This document shows, one piece after another, positions 35,210 through 43,925 of a stretch of DNA of 44,215 bases. Position 1 is the first letter of the stretch, and the number at the start of each line of letters is the position of its first letter. The notes below the pieces were generated by a model, which was not told the DNA's origin, searched no databases, and saw only the letters and a list, made by a program, of their open reading frames with translations. The translations under genes were made by a program, and so were the position numbers. The stretch is from DATFMH01 sp035267045 (GTDB lineage Bacteria > Bacteroidota > Rhodothermia > Balneolales > DATFMH01), in the NCBI GenBank assembly GCA_035267045.1, contig DATFMH010000137.1, positions 1-44,215 of the forward strand, in the 5' to 3' direction.

Positions 35210-35709
35210 ACTAATTCCTCCATATTATATGAATGTTTAACACTATTATAGAAATCAGCGGACATCATGTAGGTAACGCTCATTCCGAGCAGAATACCAG
35301 TTATAAAACGAGAGATATCCGTATTTACCCAAAACCCAAAAGCATTTCCTAAAAAATCTATAATAATAATCAATAAACTGATTGCCAATAATATCTTGCC
35401 ACCCTTAAACTTTTTCTTGACCCAAACAGATATTAAAGGGAAAAGTACACTCCCTGTAAAAGCGCTCAAATAGATACCAAAACACCTTGTACAAACCGCC
35501 ATTTGAACATTATTAATATAAAATGATCGTCCCGGATTTTGATGACATAAAGCTGAAAATAGCATGCGCTGCCAACTGAAGTACCATACTGTTGGATCGT
35601 TGGTGTAGATACCCGGACCCAACGCAGCAAATAATAGAAAAGCCAACATCCCCACTATCAAAAAATAGCCGGATAAAAATTTTCTTTTTTCATATGGACC
35701 GAATGTCAT
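35197..35709 (-). CDS. DUF2085 membrane protein
   Basis: The 170-residue protein has four or five hydrophobic helices. The DUF2085 metal-like motif is ALCHQNPGRSF followed by CTRCFGIYLSAF (about residues 53-85), i.e. C-H-Q and C-x-x-C-x-G-I-Y. The family has unknown function. The C-terminal helix (GILLGMSVTYMM) is followed by a short tail. It lies between nadC (13 bp upstream) and DUF4199. Confidence 0.88.
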   Translation of the reverse strand: MTFGPYEKRKFLSGYFLIVGMLAFLLFAALGPGIYTNDPTVWYFSWQRMLFSALCHQNPGRSFYINNVQMAVCTRCFGIYLSAFTGSVLFPLISVWVKKKFKGGKILLAISLLIIIIDFLGNAFGFWVNTDISRFITGILLGMSVTYMMSADFYNSVKHSYNMEELVWNR

Positions 35710-35721
35710 CTATTTATTATC

Positions 35722-36561
35722 TCAGTCAAATATTAATGATATGTCCAGTGCTTCAACAGAATGAGTAAGTGCTCCAACCGATATGAAATCTACTCCCGTT
35801 TCTGCAATGCTCGTAACAGTTTGTAATGTAACATTACCTGAAGCCTCAAGTAACACGCTTCCATCGACTTTCTCAACTGCTTTTTTCATATCATCGGTCG
35901 TCATATTATCCAACAGGATGTATTTTACGCCTCCATAATCCAATACTTCATCAAGTTGTTTTAAATCCTGCACCTCTATTTCTATATCGGCTTTTATCAA
36001 ACGACGAGCTTTGAAATCCAGGCATGCCTGGATAGCATTACTTACAGAACCGGCAACTGTTATATGATTTTCTTTAATGAGAAATCGGTCATCTAACCTC
36101 ATTCGATGGTTTTGACCACCTCCTAACCGAACAGCCCATTTATCTAAATATCGGTGACCCGGTACCGTTTTACGCGTGTCAAGAATTTTAGCTGACGTAT
36201 GACTGACGGCATCAACATACATACGTGTTTTACTTGCAATACCACTCATACGTTGCATAAAATTCAAAGCTGTTCGTTCGCCAGTCAGGATTCGGCCGGA
36301 CGAGCCTTCTATTTCAGCTATAACATCTCCCTTATCAACAGCATCACCGTCGTTAAATATCAGACTCAGTTTAATATCGTCTGTTAGCTGAGAAAATATA
36401 TACTCTACCAGTTCGAGTCCTGCTATAACCCCTTGTTGTTTAGCTATAAAACGGCCGTGAGCTCTTTCATTGCCTGAATATATGGCTTCCGTAGTTATAT
36501 CACCATTACCGATGTCTTCCTTCAGAGCCCGTTCAACAATAAATGTAATTTCTTCATTCAT
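35722..36561 (-). CDS. nadC: Nicotinate-nucleotide pyrophosphorylase (quinolinate phosphoribosyltransferase)
   Basis: The 279-residue enzyme converts quinolinate and PRPP to NaMN in NAD synthesis. Visible are EDIGNGDITTEA (15-26), GERTALNFMQRMSGIA (94-109), DTRKTVPGHRYLDKWAVR (128-145), the GGGQNHR loop (147-153) and the C-terminal phosphate-binding ASGNV with VDFISVGALTHS. nadA and nadB are not in the window. It overlaps the thioesterase stop by 4 nt (ATGA). Confidence 0.97.
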   Translation of the reverse strand: MNEEITFIVERALKEDIGNGDITTEAIYSGNERAHGRFIAKQQGVIAGLELVEYIFSQLTDDIKLSLIFNDGDAVDKGDVIAEIEGSSGRILTGERTALNFMQRMSGIASKTRMYVDAVSHTSAKILDTRKTVPGHRYLDKWAVRLGGGQNHRMRLDDRFLIKENHITVAGSVSNAIQACLDFKARRLIKADIEIEVQDLKQLDEVLDYGGVKYILLDNMTTDDMKKAVEKVDGSVLLEASGNVTLQTVTSIAETGVDFISVGALTHSVEALDISLIFD

Positions 36562-37001
36562 GTTTGTTTCATTAAATAATTACGGATACCGTCATTAAAT
36601 TCTTTTGGGGCACGTATCGGGCGCCGACTAACAACATCCATAAAAGTCAAATCAACTCTGCCAAACGTATTCGGCTTATCCTGACCCTCTGTCGATACTT
36701 CGTAATAAGTGACCAAACGGACCGATGGATAATCATAAATAAAAACCGTGATATCCATAAGTTCATCGTATTTAACCGGCCTTTTATATTCTACTTCAGC
36801 TTTAACAACCGGTAGCATAACCCCGTTTTCTTCCATTTTCCGGTATGGTAATCCAACTTGACGAATAAGTTCAGTTCTGACTACTTCAAAATATTCTAAA
36901 AAATTCCCATAATACACATAACCCATTTTATCCGTTTCACTGTAACGGCTACGTAATTGTATAGTATGGGTTATAATCGGATCTTTCTCTGGAAAATTCA
37001 C
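36558..37001 (-). CDS. YbgC/FadM-type hotdog acyl-CoA thioesterase
   Basis: The 147-residue hotdog protein has the catalytic segment YSETDKMGYVYYGNFLEYFE, in which the Asp of ETD and the following G-x-V-Y-x-x-N match the 4-hydroxybenzoyl-CoA thioesterase-type site. VEYKRPVKYDELMDI follows, typical of YbgC-like proteins. It hydrolyses short or medium acyl-CoA; the actual substrate is unknown. The start is GTG at 37001, as there is no ATG before the active site. It sits between accA (12 bp) and nadC (4-nt overlap). Confidence 0.9.
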   Translation of the reverse strand: MNFPEKDPIITHTIQLRSRYSETDKMGYVYYGNFLEYFEVVRTELIRQVGLPYRKMEENGVMLPVVKAEVEYKRPVKYDELMDITVFIYDYPSVRLVTYYEVSTEGQDKPNTFGRVDLTFMDVVSRRPIRAPKEFNDGIRNYLMKQT

Positions 37002-37013
37002 ACAAATAACCGC

Positions 37014-37988
37014 TTACTTCTTTTCTTTAATTTTTTTTGATTCTACCCAGGCTCCTATTGAAGAATATTTATCAATTCTTTGTTGAACGAGTTTATCCTC
37101 TTTCAGCTTTATCAGTCTTTTAAGGCTTTTAACCACCTGCTTCTTAACAGCAGCAGCGGCTTCTTCGTAATTTCTATGAGCGCCACCCAGGGGTTCCGGA
37201 ATAATGCCATCTATGACCTTTAATTCCTTTAAATCATAGGCGGTTAATTTCAATGCAGAAGCTGCTTGTTCCTTATAATCCCATGTCTTCCATAAAATCG
37301 ACGAACATGATTCAGGGGCAATAACCGAATACCATGTATTCTCCATCATAAACACTTCATTACCCATACCTATACCTATGGCTCCGCCACTTGCCCCTTC
37401 TCCAATTACTACGGTAACAATAGGGACTTTAAGATTAGCCATAACCATCAGGTTGCGAGCAATAGCTTCCGCTTGACCTCTTTCTTCGGCTTCCAGGCCG
37501 GGATAGGCTCCCGGAGTATCCAGCAATGTTACAATTGGGATATTAAATTTTTCGGCTAATTTCATAAGCCTTAAGGCTTTTCTGTAACCATCAGGATTAG
37601 CCATACCAAAATTACGATATTTTCTGGTTTTCGTATCCCTGCCTTTTTGATGGCCTATGATCATAACAGAAATTCCATCTATGGTTGCAAGACCGCCAAT
37701 AAGAGCTTTATCATCGGCGTAACACCGGTCTCCATGAAGTTCAATAAAATTTTCTGCTATTTTATAAATATAATCAAGAGTATAAGGCCGGTCCGGATGA
37801 CGGGCTAACTGGACTCTCTGCCAACGTGTCAAATTGGTAAAAATGGAGGTCCGTAATTCCTCAACACGTTTTTTTAATTTTGTTATTTCAGCCGACAAAA
37901 CATCGCTATCGGCTAATGATAGGTCACTTAATTCTGCAATTTTTTTTTCAAGTTCAACTATCGGTTTCTCAAAGTCTAAATATTGCAT
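37014..37988 (-). CDS. accA: Acetyl-CoA carboxylase carboxyltransferase subunit alpha
   Basis: The 324-residue subunit, with AccD, transfers CO2 from carboxybiotin to acetyl-CoA in fatty acid synthesis. Signature segments are HPDRPYTLDYI, ELHGDRCYADDKALIGGLA, TLLDTPGAYPGLEAEERGQA (about 165-184), GEGASGGAIGIGMGNEV and MENTWYSVIAPESCSSILW. accD is not adjacent. It leads a run accA-thioesterase-nadC-DUF2085-DUF4199 with minimal spacing, probably one operon. A palindrome lies 36-47 bp upstream. Confidence 0.97.
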   Translation of the reverse strand: MQYLDFEKPIVELEKKIAELSDLSLADSDVLSAEITKLKKRVEELRTSIFTNLTRWQRVQLARHPDRPYTLDYIYKIAENFIELHGDRCYADDKALIGGLATIDGISVMIIGHQKGRDTKTRKYRNFGMANPDGYRKALRLMKLAEKFNIPIVTLLDTPGAYPGLEAEERGQAEAIARNLMVMANLKVPIVTVVIGEGASGGAIGIGMGNEVFMMENTWYSVIAPESCSSILWKTWDYKEQAASALKLTAYDLKELKVIDGIIPEPLGGAHRNYEEAAAAVKKQVVKSLKRLIKLKEDKLVQQRIDKYSSIGAWVESKKIKEKK

Positions 37989-38023
37989 GCTAATAATTTT
38001 TTATTCCCTTCCTGGGGCTTAAT

Positions 38024-38035
38024 TTAGTGCACTAA
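38024..38035. repeat. 12-bp palindrome upstream of accA
   Basis: TTAGTGCACTAA is a perfect palindrome in the 148-bp gap before accA. It shares the form TTAG-N4-CTAA with a second palindrome upstream of the GT2 fusion gene at 43927-43938. It is a possible operator. Confidence 0.4.
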
Positions 38036-38136
38036 CGGACTAATATAACAAAAGATTAACGGTTTTAATTTACTATAATAAGTTAAAAATTACCTATAGA
38101 AGCATTCATCACAAGGTTCGCTTATTCAACCATACA

Positions 38137-38865
38137 TCATAATATGTGAAAAATACTTCTAAGACGTAAAACCCATACTCTCCATATGGCTTCCATTACG
38201 ATCTTCTTTGACATCTTTGAGACACCTTCCTGACGCTCTCTGAAAATAATAGAAACTTCCCTTAGTTTAAAACCTGCTTTCCATGCTCTGAAATGTAATT
38301 CTATCTGAAAAGAATAACCGTTTGATGTGATCTTATGCAAATCAATCGTCTTAATCACATCTCTGTGAATACATTTAAATCCTGCTGTAGTATCGAAGAT
38401 AGGTAATCTTGTTATAAAGCGTGCATACAGATTAGCAGCATAGGATAAGATTAAACGGGATAATGGCCAGTTTATAATACTTATACCATTAGAATACCGG
38501 GAGCCGATAGCAATATCCGCTTCTCCATTTTTAACTTTTTCCACCAATCTTGGCACATCATTCGGATCGTGTGAAAAATCAGCATCCATTTCACAGATGT
38601 AGATATAGTCTTTTCCAAGAGCATACTGGAAACCGGTGACATAAGCTGTCCCAAGTCCCATTTTACCTTCGCGTTCCAACAGAAATATTTTTCCCGGATA
38701 TTCCTGTGCTGCTTTTTTCACGAGATCAGCCGTACCGTCCGGTGAGCCGTCATCAACGATGAGAACGTCTACGGGTATAGGTAGATCCACAAGACTATGA
38801 AGCATACGGGTAATATTGCCCGCTTCATTATAGGTCGGTATGACTACGAGTACTTCAGCCGCCAT
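38137..38865 (-). CDS. Polyprenol-phosphate mannose synthase-like GT2 glycosyltransferase
   Basis: The 242-residue GT2 enzyme begins VLVVIPTYNEAGNI. It has the nucleotide-sugar segment DDGSPDGTADLV, the DAD metal motif in CEMDADFSHDP, and the DPM1-type C-terminal signature FRERQEGVSKMS. Dpm1-like enzymes transfer mannose (or glucose) from the nucleotide sugar to a polyprenyl phosphate. No C-terminal membrane pair is present, so it is the short soluble or peripheral form. Neighbouring envelope-polysaccharide genes fit a role in supplying lipid-linked sugars. Confidence 0.88.
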   Translation of the reverse strand: MAAEVLVVIPTYNEAGNITRMLHSLVDLPIPVDVLIVDDGSPDGTADLVKKAAQEYPGKIFLLEREGKMGLGTAYVTGFQYALGKDYIYICEMDADFSHDPNDVPRLVEKVKNGEADIAIGSRYSNGISIINWPLSRLILSYAANLYARFITRLPIFDTTAGFKCIHRDVIKTIDLHKITSNGYSFQIELHFRAWKAGFKLREVSIIFRERQEGVSKMSKKIVMEAIWRVWVLRLRSIFHIL

Positions 38866-38994
38866 TTAATAGTTACTCCATCTATCTATTATTAACCAAA
38901 ACATAAATCCAGTAATGATATGAAATTTCCAGGCTAATTAATATCCTTATCAACTTGTAAATTGTTTTCTGCCAAGTATATATAATATAATAAC

Positions 38995-40416
38995 TTATTG
39001 GCCTTTTCCTGCCATCACCGTCAATATTGTATTTAAGAGTATCTTGAAATCCATTCTTAAAGATATATTCTCAACGTAAAAAAGGTCATATTTCGTTTTT
39101 TCGCGAACATCTTCAATATTTGTATCATACTTCCATTTTACCTGGGCCCAGCCCGTAATACCAGGCCGCACACGCAGTCTTCTTGAATATAAAGGTATCT
39201 CACTTTTAAATTTCTCAACAAAATAAGGTCGTTCCGGTCGCGGTCCTACCAGGCTCATATCACCTTTAATGACATTTATAAATTGAGGCAACTCATCAAG
39301 CCTCAATTTTCGAAGCCAATAACCTAATGGTGTAATTCGTGGATCCTCTTTACTTGCCCAAATGGGGCCGGTACCTTTTTCAGCATCAATAAACATAGTC
39401 CTGAATTTAAACATCGTAAATTCTTTTCCGTATAACCCGACACGTTTCTGACGATATATGGCAGGCCCTTTCGATGTGATCCTTACTAATATGCCTATTA
39501 TCACAGAAAGCGGAAGTGTGACCACTAAGATCAAGGATGACAACAGGATATCAAATACTCTCTTTGTGAATTTTTCCCATGACGGCATCGGATCAGGCAT
39601 TACTTCAATAAGAGGTAAGCCAAAAATCTGATTCGTCTGATTCAAACCAATGATCATCTGATAAAAATCCGGTAATATTTTAACGGAAATATCCGGTATA
39701 TCTATTTCATTTATTATATTAATGATCTGATCATTGTCTTCTTTCTCCAGTGCGACAATGATATGTTGAATATTATGTGCCAATATCAATGCCTTTATGC
39801 TGCTTATAGCACCAAGGCAAGGTTTTGTTTCATCGTTAATCCTGACTGATTTCGGAATATCGTTGCCTGTACCTACAAATCCTACAACTTGCATACCTGA
39901 TGTTGGATGACGTTTTAGATTATCATAAATGGATAATGCCGACTCTCCGGTACCTACAATGATGGCTTTATGCAGCCCTTTACCTTTTTGGACCCTGTAT
40001 CGCTGAATTGAACGAATGATAAAACGATTGAAAGAGACAAACATAACGACAACCAACCAATATATCAGTGTGTAGGTTTTGGCATATTTAATGTTTTGTA
40101 TATTCCAACCAAGTGTATCAATAAAAAGCAGAAAAAATAATATCAATGTACCGATAACAGTTATCTTGATTACTTGTATCGTCTCATCAAAACGTGAAAT
40201 TAGGTAGAGTCCTTTATAAAGGCCAAAAATTGCGAAAATGACAATCCAATAAATTGCAATAATCAGAGCAGGGATAAATAGTGTTGCAGGAAGAATACCA
40301 TTATTACTACCTTCCCAGATTAATCTGAAACGCAGGTAATAATAAACGTACCATGACAAGATCAGGACAATAAAGTCGCATGCTATAGTAACTGCTATAT
40401 TTTTTAAACGATCCAA
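38995..40416 (-). CDS. Polyprenyl glycosylphosphotransferase (WcaJ/WbaP-type initiating sugar transferase)
   Basis: The 473-residue protein has four N-terminal membrane helices and a Rossmann-like CoA-binding-3 domain (about 150-250, AIIVGTGESALSIYDNL). A complete PF02397 catalytic domain follows (about 283-470) with KFRTM (337-341), LDELPQ (373-378), GDMSLVGPRPE (385-395) and RPGITGWAQV (417-426). It starts polysaccharide synthesis by moving a sugar phosphate from a nucleotide sugar to undecaprenyl phosphate. The start is TTG at 40416. It is divergent from tgt. Confidence 0.93.
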   Translation of the reverse strand: MDRLKNIAVTIACDFIVLILSWYVYYYLRFRLIWEGSNNGILPATLFIPALIIAIYWIVIFAIFGLYKGLYLISRFDETIQVIKITVIGTLILFFLLFIDTLGWNIQNIKYAKTYTLIYWLVVVMFVSFNRFIIRSIQRYRVQKGKGLHKAIIVGTGESALSIYDNLKRHPTSGMQVVGFVGTGNDIPKSVRINDETKPCLGAISSIKALILAHNIQHIIVALEKEDNDQIINIINEIDIPDISVKILPDFYQMIIGLNQTNQIFGLPLIEVMPDPMPSWEKFTKRVFDILLSSLILVVTLPLSVIIGILVRITSKGPAIYRQKRVGLYGKEFTMFKFRTMFIDAEKGTGPIWASKEDPRITPLGYWLRKLRLDELPQFINVIKGDMSLVGPRPERPYFVEKFKSEIPLYSRRLRVRPGITGWAQVKWKYDTNIEDVREKTKYDLFYVENISLRMDFKILLNTILTVMAGKGQ

Positions 40417-40508
40417 AATATTCTTTTATAACAATTGTGAAACAATTTGCCGGTTTTTTAAATTTAGCTCCGAAAATAATACAAAGATACTACAGTTTCT
40501 TTTACATA

Positions 40509-40527
40509 TTATTTTGAAACAAAATAA
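40509..40527. repeat. 19-bp palindrome in the gap between the sugar transferase and tgt
   Basis: TTATTTTG-AAA-CAAAATAA is a perfect inverted repeat with 8-bp arms. It lies 49 bp before the tgt ATG and about 90 bp from the TTG of the divergent sugar transferase, a good place for an operator. The AT-rich background makes chance possible. Confidence 0.45.
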
Positions 40528-40575
40528 CATCTTTACTGAGAAGTAAAATTTAATAAGTAATTCCCATACATATTC

Positions 40576-41709
40576 ATGGATAACTTTCAATTATTAAAAA
40601 CATCCAACGGTTCTAAAGCAAGACTCGGAAGATTGACTACAGATCATGGGACTATAGAAACACCTATCTTTATGCCGGTTGGTACCCAGGCTACGGTAAA
40701 AGCTGTACCGCAACCCATACTTAAAGAGAAAGTTAAGGCACAAATAATTCTTGGAAATACCTATCATCTTTATCTGAGACCCGGGACGGATATTCTGTTC
40801 AAGGCGGGAGGTCTTCATAAATTTATGAATTGGGATTTACCCATTTTAACGGATTCCGGGGGATTCCAGGTATTTTCACTTTCCGATAACAGAAAGCTTC
40901 ATGAAGAAGGGGTCACTTTTAAAAGTCATCTTGACGGATCCAAACATTTGTTTACACCTGAGAATGTAGTTGAAACACAACGAATTTTAGGTTCGGATAT
41001 CATAATGGCACTGGATGAGTGTCCACCGAATCCAAGCCCTAAGACGTATGCCAGAAATTCAATGAAGTTGACACACAAATGGGCTGAGAGAGGGCGAAAA
41101 GCTTTCCTAAAGAGCAACCCCCTCTATGGACATAACCAATTACAATTCGGTATTGTACAAGGTTGTACATTCGGTGACCTGCGTAAAGAATCATCAGAAA
41201 CTATTGCCGAGCTTGAGTTTGACGGGAATGCTATAGGCGGCCTGAGTGTTGGGGAACCTGCCCCTGAAATGTATGCTATGACCGATATCTGTACCGATGT
41301 CCTACCCGAACATAAACCACGCTACCTGATGGGAGTCGGAACACCATCTAATCTTTTGGAAGGAATTGCCAGGGGAATCGATATGTTCGATTGTGTGATG
41401 CCGACCAGAAATGCCCGAAACGGAATGATATTCACACAAAATGGTACGATTAATACCAAAAATGCGAAATGGAAAAGCTGTTTTGAATCGGCAGACGAAG
41501 ATTTCCCATCTGATCTGTGCCAAAATTACAGTATGGCATATATTCACCATCTTATGAAATGCAAAGAGATTGTAGGACTGCATTTAACTTCCGCGCATAA
41601 TCTCACTTTCTATTTATGGCTTATGGAACAAGCCAGGGAAAAAATATCGGAAGGAACCTTTGAGGAATGGTACCCGAAAATGGTAAAACAGTTAGATAAA
41701 CGCCTTTAA
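40576..41709 (+). CDS. tgt: Queuine/preQ1 tRNA-ribosyltransferase, variant with degenerate zinc site
   Basis: The 377-residue enzyme swaps G34 for preQ1 in tRNAs with GUN anticodons. Catalytic segments are intact: DSGGFQVFSL (nucleophile region), VQG in FGIVQGCTFGDLR, GGLSVGEP, and GIDMFDCVMPTRNARNG with the catalytic Asp. The C-terminal zinc motif C-x-C-x2-C...H is broken. C315 and H341 keep the exact 26-residue spacing of E. coli C307/H333, but the two other positions are F310 and S312. From memory, Bacteroidota Tgt proteins also lack these cysteines. Its stop codon overlaps the stop of the convergent GT2 gene. Confidence 0.95.
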   Translation: MDNFQLLKTSNGSKARLGRLTTDHGTIETPIFMPVGTQATVKAVPQPILKEKVKAQIILGNTYHLYLRPGTDILFKAGGLHKFMNWDLPILTDSGGFQVFSLSDNRKLHEEGVTFKSHLDGSKHLFTPENVVETQRILGSDIIMALDECPPNPSPKTYARNSMKLTHKWAERGRKAFLKSNPLYGHNQLQFGIVQGCTFGDLRKESSETIAELEFDGNAIGGLSVGEPAPEMYAMTDICTDVLPEHKPRYLMGVGTPSNLLEGIARGIDMFDCVMPTRNARNGMIFTQNGTINTKNAKWKSCFESADEDFPSDLCQNYSMAYIHHLMKCKEIVGLHLTSAHNLTFYLWLMEQAREKISEGTFEEWYPKMVKQLDKRL

Positions 41710-43820
41710 AGATCAAAAGCATCAAGACTTATAAGTGGCTTGGACTTCCCGGCCAGTGTTTTTAACAGGATATCAATATCCAGCCAAATAGAATAATTTT
41801 GAAGATAGTAGATCTCATATCTTTCTTTTTCAGACTCATGATAAACACGCGATTCATTTATTTGTCGTAACCCTGTCATACCCCGTTTATACGTCAAATC
41901 TTCATTTCTTATGGAAGTCAAAGGTGCACCTACAAAACTTATTTTCCCTTTTAATATTTGCCAATAAAGCAGATATCTGTTTTTCCACTTATGTTTTAGG
42001 TAAGGAGAAAATAAACTTACGGTCGAATTAGGAAATTTTCCTGATATCGATATTACATCCTTTTTGTTCCATTGAATGATCAAAGCCGGTAATACAAATG
42101 GCATCATTAAAATTATGAGAATCAAAGAAACGATAATATCGAATGAGCGTTTCACAAATTGATTCCAGGGTGTTTTATAAGCAAGCTCAACATCCAGAAC
42201 CGGGATGTCATCAAGGTATTCGATATTTGATTTACCAATGATGAAATCAAGGGAATCCGGCACCATTTTATATACGACATTCACATCCTGTATCTGTGTT
42301 ATAACATGAAGTATCTCGTCATGAGATAAGGCACCCAACATAAAAATTATTTGATCAATATCATTCTTATGTACCAGACCCGGTAACTCATTAATACTTC
42401 CAATAATCGGCACATTTTCCACTTCTTCCGGCTCAATGACCGGTTTATCACTTATTAATCCACTTATCTCGTAATTCCAGTCTACTTTAGTTCGTATTCG
42501 TCTGATGAAACGGGAAGTTGTCTCATCCGTACCAACAATAAATAATTTAACCGGGCGTATTCGTCCCCTGACATAATTGGGATTGGACAATAAATTCTTT
42601 CTGATTAACCGACCCAATGATAATATAATAGTACTTATAACTAATCCGACTCCAAGTATAAGCCGGGAAAAAGCGAATTGCCGAACAAAAAAAGTTATGA
42701 GTGCAACCCCTGCAAACGAAAGAATAACAGTTTTTACAATTGTCAGAATTGAATTTCTGTTTTTGCTGTAAAGATTATAATACTTGGCACCAAGTAAAAA
42801 TATTGTTGTAATTAAAATGTTAATCGTCAAATAATGTAACTGATAGTTTTGAAGGCCATTGGTCAAATTAATGTTGAACCGCAGTATGAAACCGGCACTG
42901 ACTATAAGATTAATTATTAAAAGTTCCGATAATGGGAATAACCCTTTTTTAAACAGGGCTTTCCCATAGCTTATCACTCCCCTTATTAGAATACCCAGTA
43001 ACACTATTGTACGAAAAAAGATACTATAACTATACCCGTAATGTTTTTTAAAAAATTGATATAAAGCCTTATTGAATAATACGATATAATCGATATTATC
43101 TTTTTTGGTACTTTCCCCCTTGAAATGGACAATACTTGTATCGGGAACATAATCAATATTATAACCTGCCTCGTTGACACGGTGGCAAAGATCAATATCT
43201 TCCCCGTACATGAAAAATTGATCATCAAATCCTTTTAATTCTTTAAGCACTTCCGTACGGAAAAACATAAAAGAGCCTGATAATACCGGTACACGTGATG
43301 GTTTATCTTCATCCATCCAGCTCAGGTAATAATCCGCAAATGTTTTATTTTTTGGAAAGAGAGCCGTAAGGCCAAGAATTTTCCATAAAGCTGAAAAGGG
43401 AGTGGGTATTGATCTTCGGGATTCCAAAGCGAAACTGCCATCAGGATTGAGCAATTTACAACCCGCGGCACCTGTTTCCGGGTGATTCTCCATATGATTA
43501 TACATTGTGATCAATGTATCCTCACGGATTAAAGTATCCGGATTAATAATAAGTGCATATTTACCGCGGGAAATATTTATTGCCTGATTATTAGCTTTCC
43601 CAAAACCCACATTTTGTTCATTAGCCAGATAAATGACCTTAGGATAACGCTTTTTAAGATAGTTAATGGAATCATCGATTGAGGCGTTGTCAACGACTAT
43701 TATTTCGAGTGACAGTTGGTGTTGTGCCTTATATATGGAATTAAGAAGATTGGCAAGGAATTCTTTTACATTGTAATTAACAATGATAATACTAATATCT
43801 ATTGGTTTTAATTCCTCCAT
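41706..43820 (-). CDS. GT2 glycosyltransferase fused to a membrane glycosylphosphotransferase-like module with a degenerate active site
   Basis: The 704-residue protein has two parts. Residues 1-270 are a rhamnosyltransferase-like GT2 domain (VDNASID 43-49, NPDT 93-96, GSFMFFR 182-188, GEDIDLC 206-212). Residues 260-405 hold about five membrane helices, 424-530 a Rossmann-like domain (LFIVGTDETTSRFIRRI), and 555-700 a region aligned with PF02397 (FVKRSFDIIVSL; KRGMTGLRQIN 645-655). The KFR-S/T-M and DELPQ active-site motifs are missing: the matching stretch reads RYLLYWQILKGKISFVGAP (615-633). It is likely a polymerising glycosyltransferase anchored by a dead phosphotransferase. Confidence 0.85.
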   Translation of the reverse strand: MEELKPIDISIIIVNYNVKEFLANLLNSIYKAQHQLSLEIIVVDNASIDDSINYLKKRYPKVIYLANEQNVGFGKANNQAINISRGKYALIINPDTLIREDTLITMYNHMENHPETGAAGCKLLNPDGSFALESRRSIPTPFSALWKILGLTALFPKNKTFADYYLSWMDEDKPSRVPVLSGSFMFFRTEVLKELKGFDDQFFMYGEDIDLCHRVNEAGYNIDYVPDTSIVHFKGESTKKDNIDYIVLFNKALYQFFKKHYGYSYSIFFRTIVLLGILIRGVISYGKALFKKGLFPLSELLIINLIVSAGFILRFNINLTNGLQNYQLHYLTINILITTIFLLGAKYYNLYSKNRNSILTIVKTVILSFAGVALITFFVRQFAFSRLILGVGLVISTIILSLGRLIRKNLLSNPNYVRGRIRPVKLFIVGTDETTSRFIRRIRTKVDWNYEISGLISDKPVIEPEEVENVPIIGSINELPGLVHKNDIDQIIFMLGALSHDEILHVITQIQDVNVVYKMVPDSLDFIIGKSNIEYLDDIPVLDVELAYKTPWNQFVKRSFDIIVSLILIILMMPFVLPALIIQWNKKDVISISGKFPNSTVSLFSPYLKHKWKNRYLLYWQILKGKISFVGAPLTSIRNEDLTYKRGMTGLRQINESRVYHESEKERYEIYYLQNYSIWLDIDILLKTLAGKSKPLISLDAFDL

Positions 43821-43925
43821 TACTACCTATCAAAAATGAATTAGCTGTGTTACTTGAGAAATGTAAATAAATAGCGGCTAATCTTAAAAAAATAGCTACC
43901 CATATTTTATATTATAATATCGGAA

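Noticed and set aside
40417..40575. Possible preQ1 riboswitch upstream of tgt
   Set aside because: No C-rich loop and A-rich tail typical of preQ1 class I was found, only the AT-rich palindrome.
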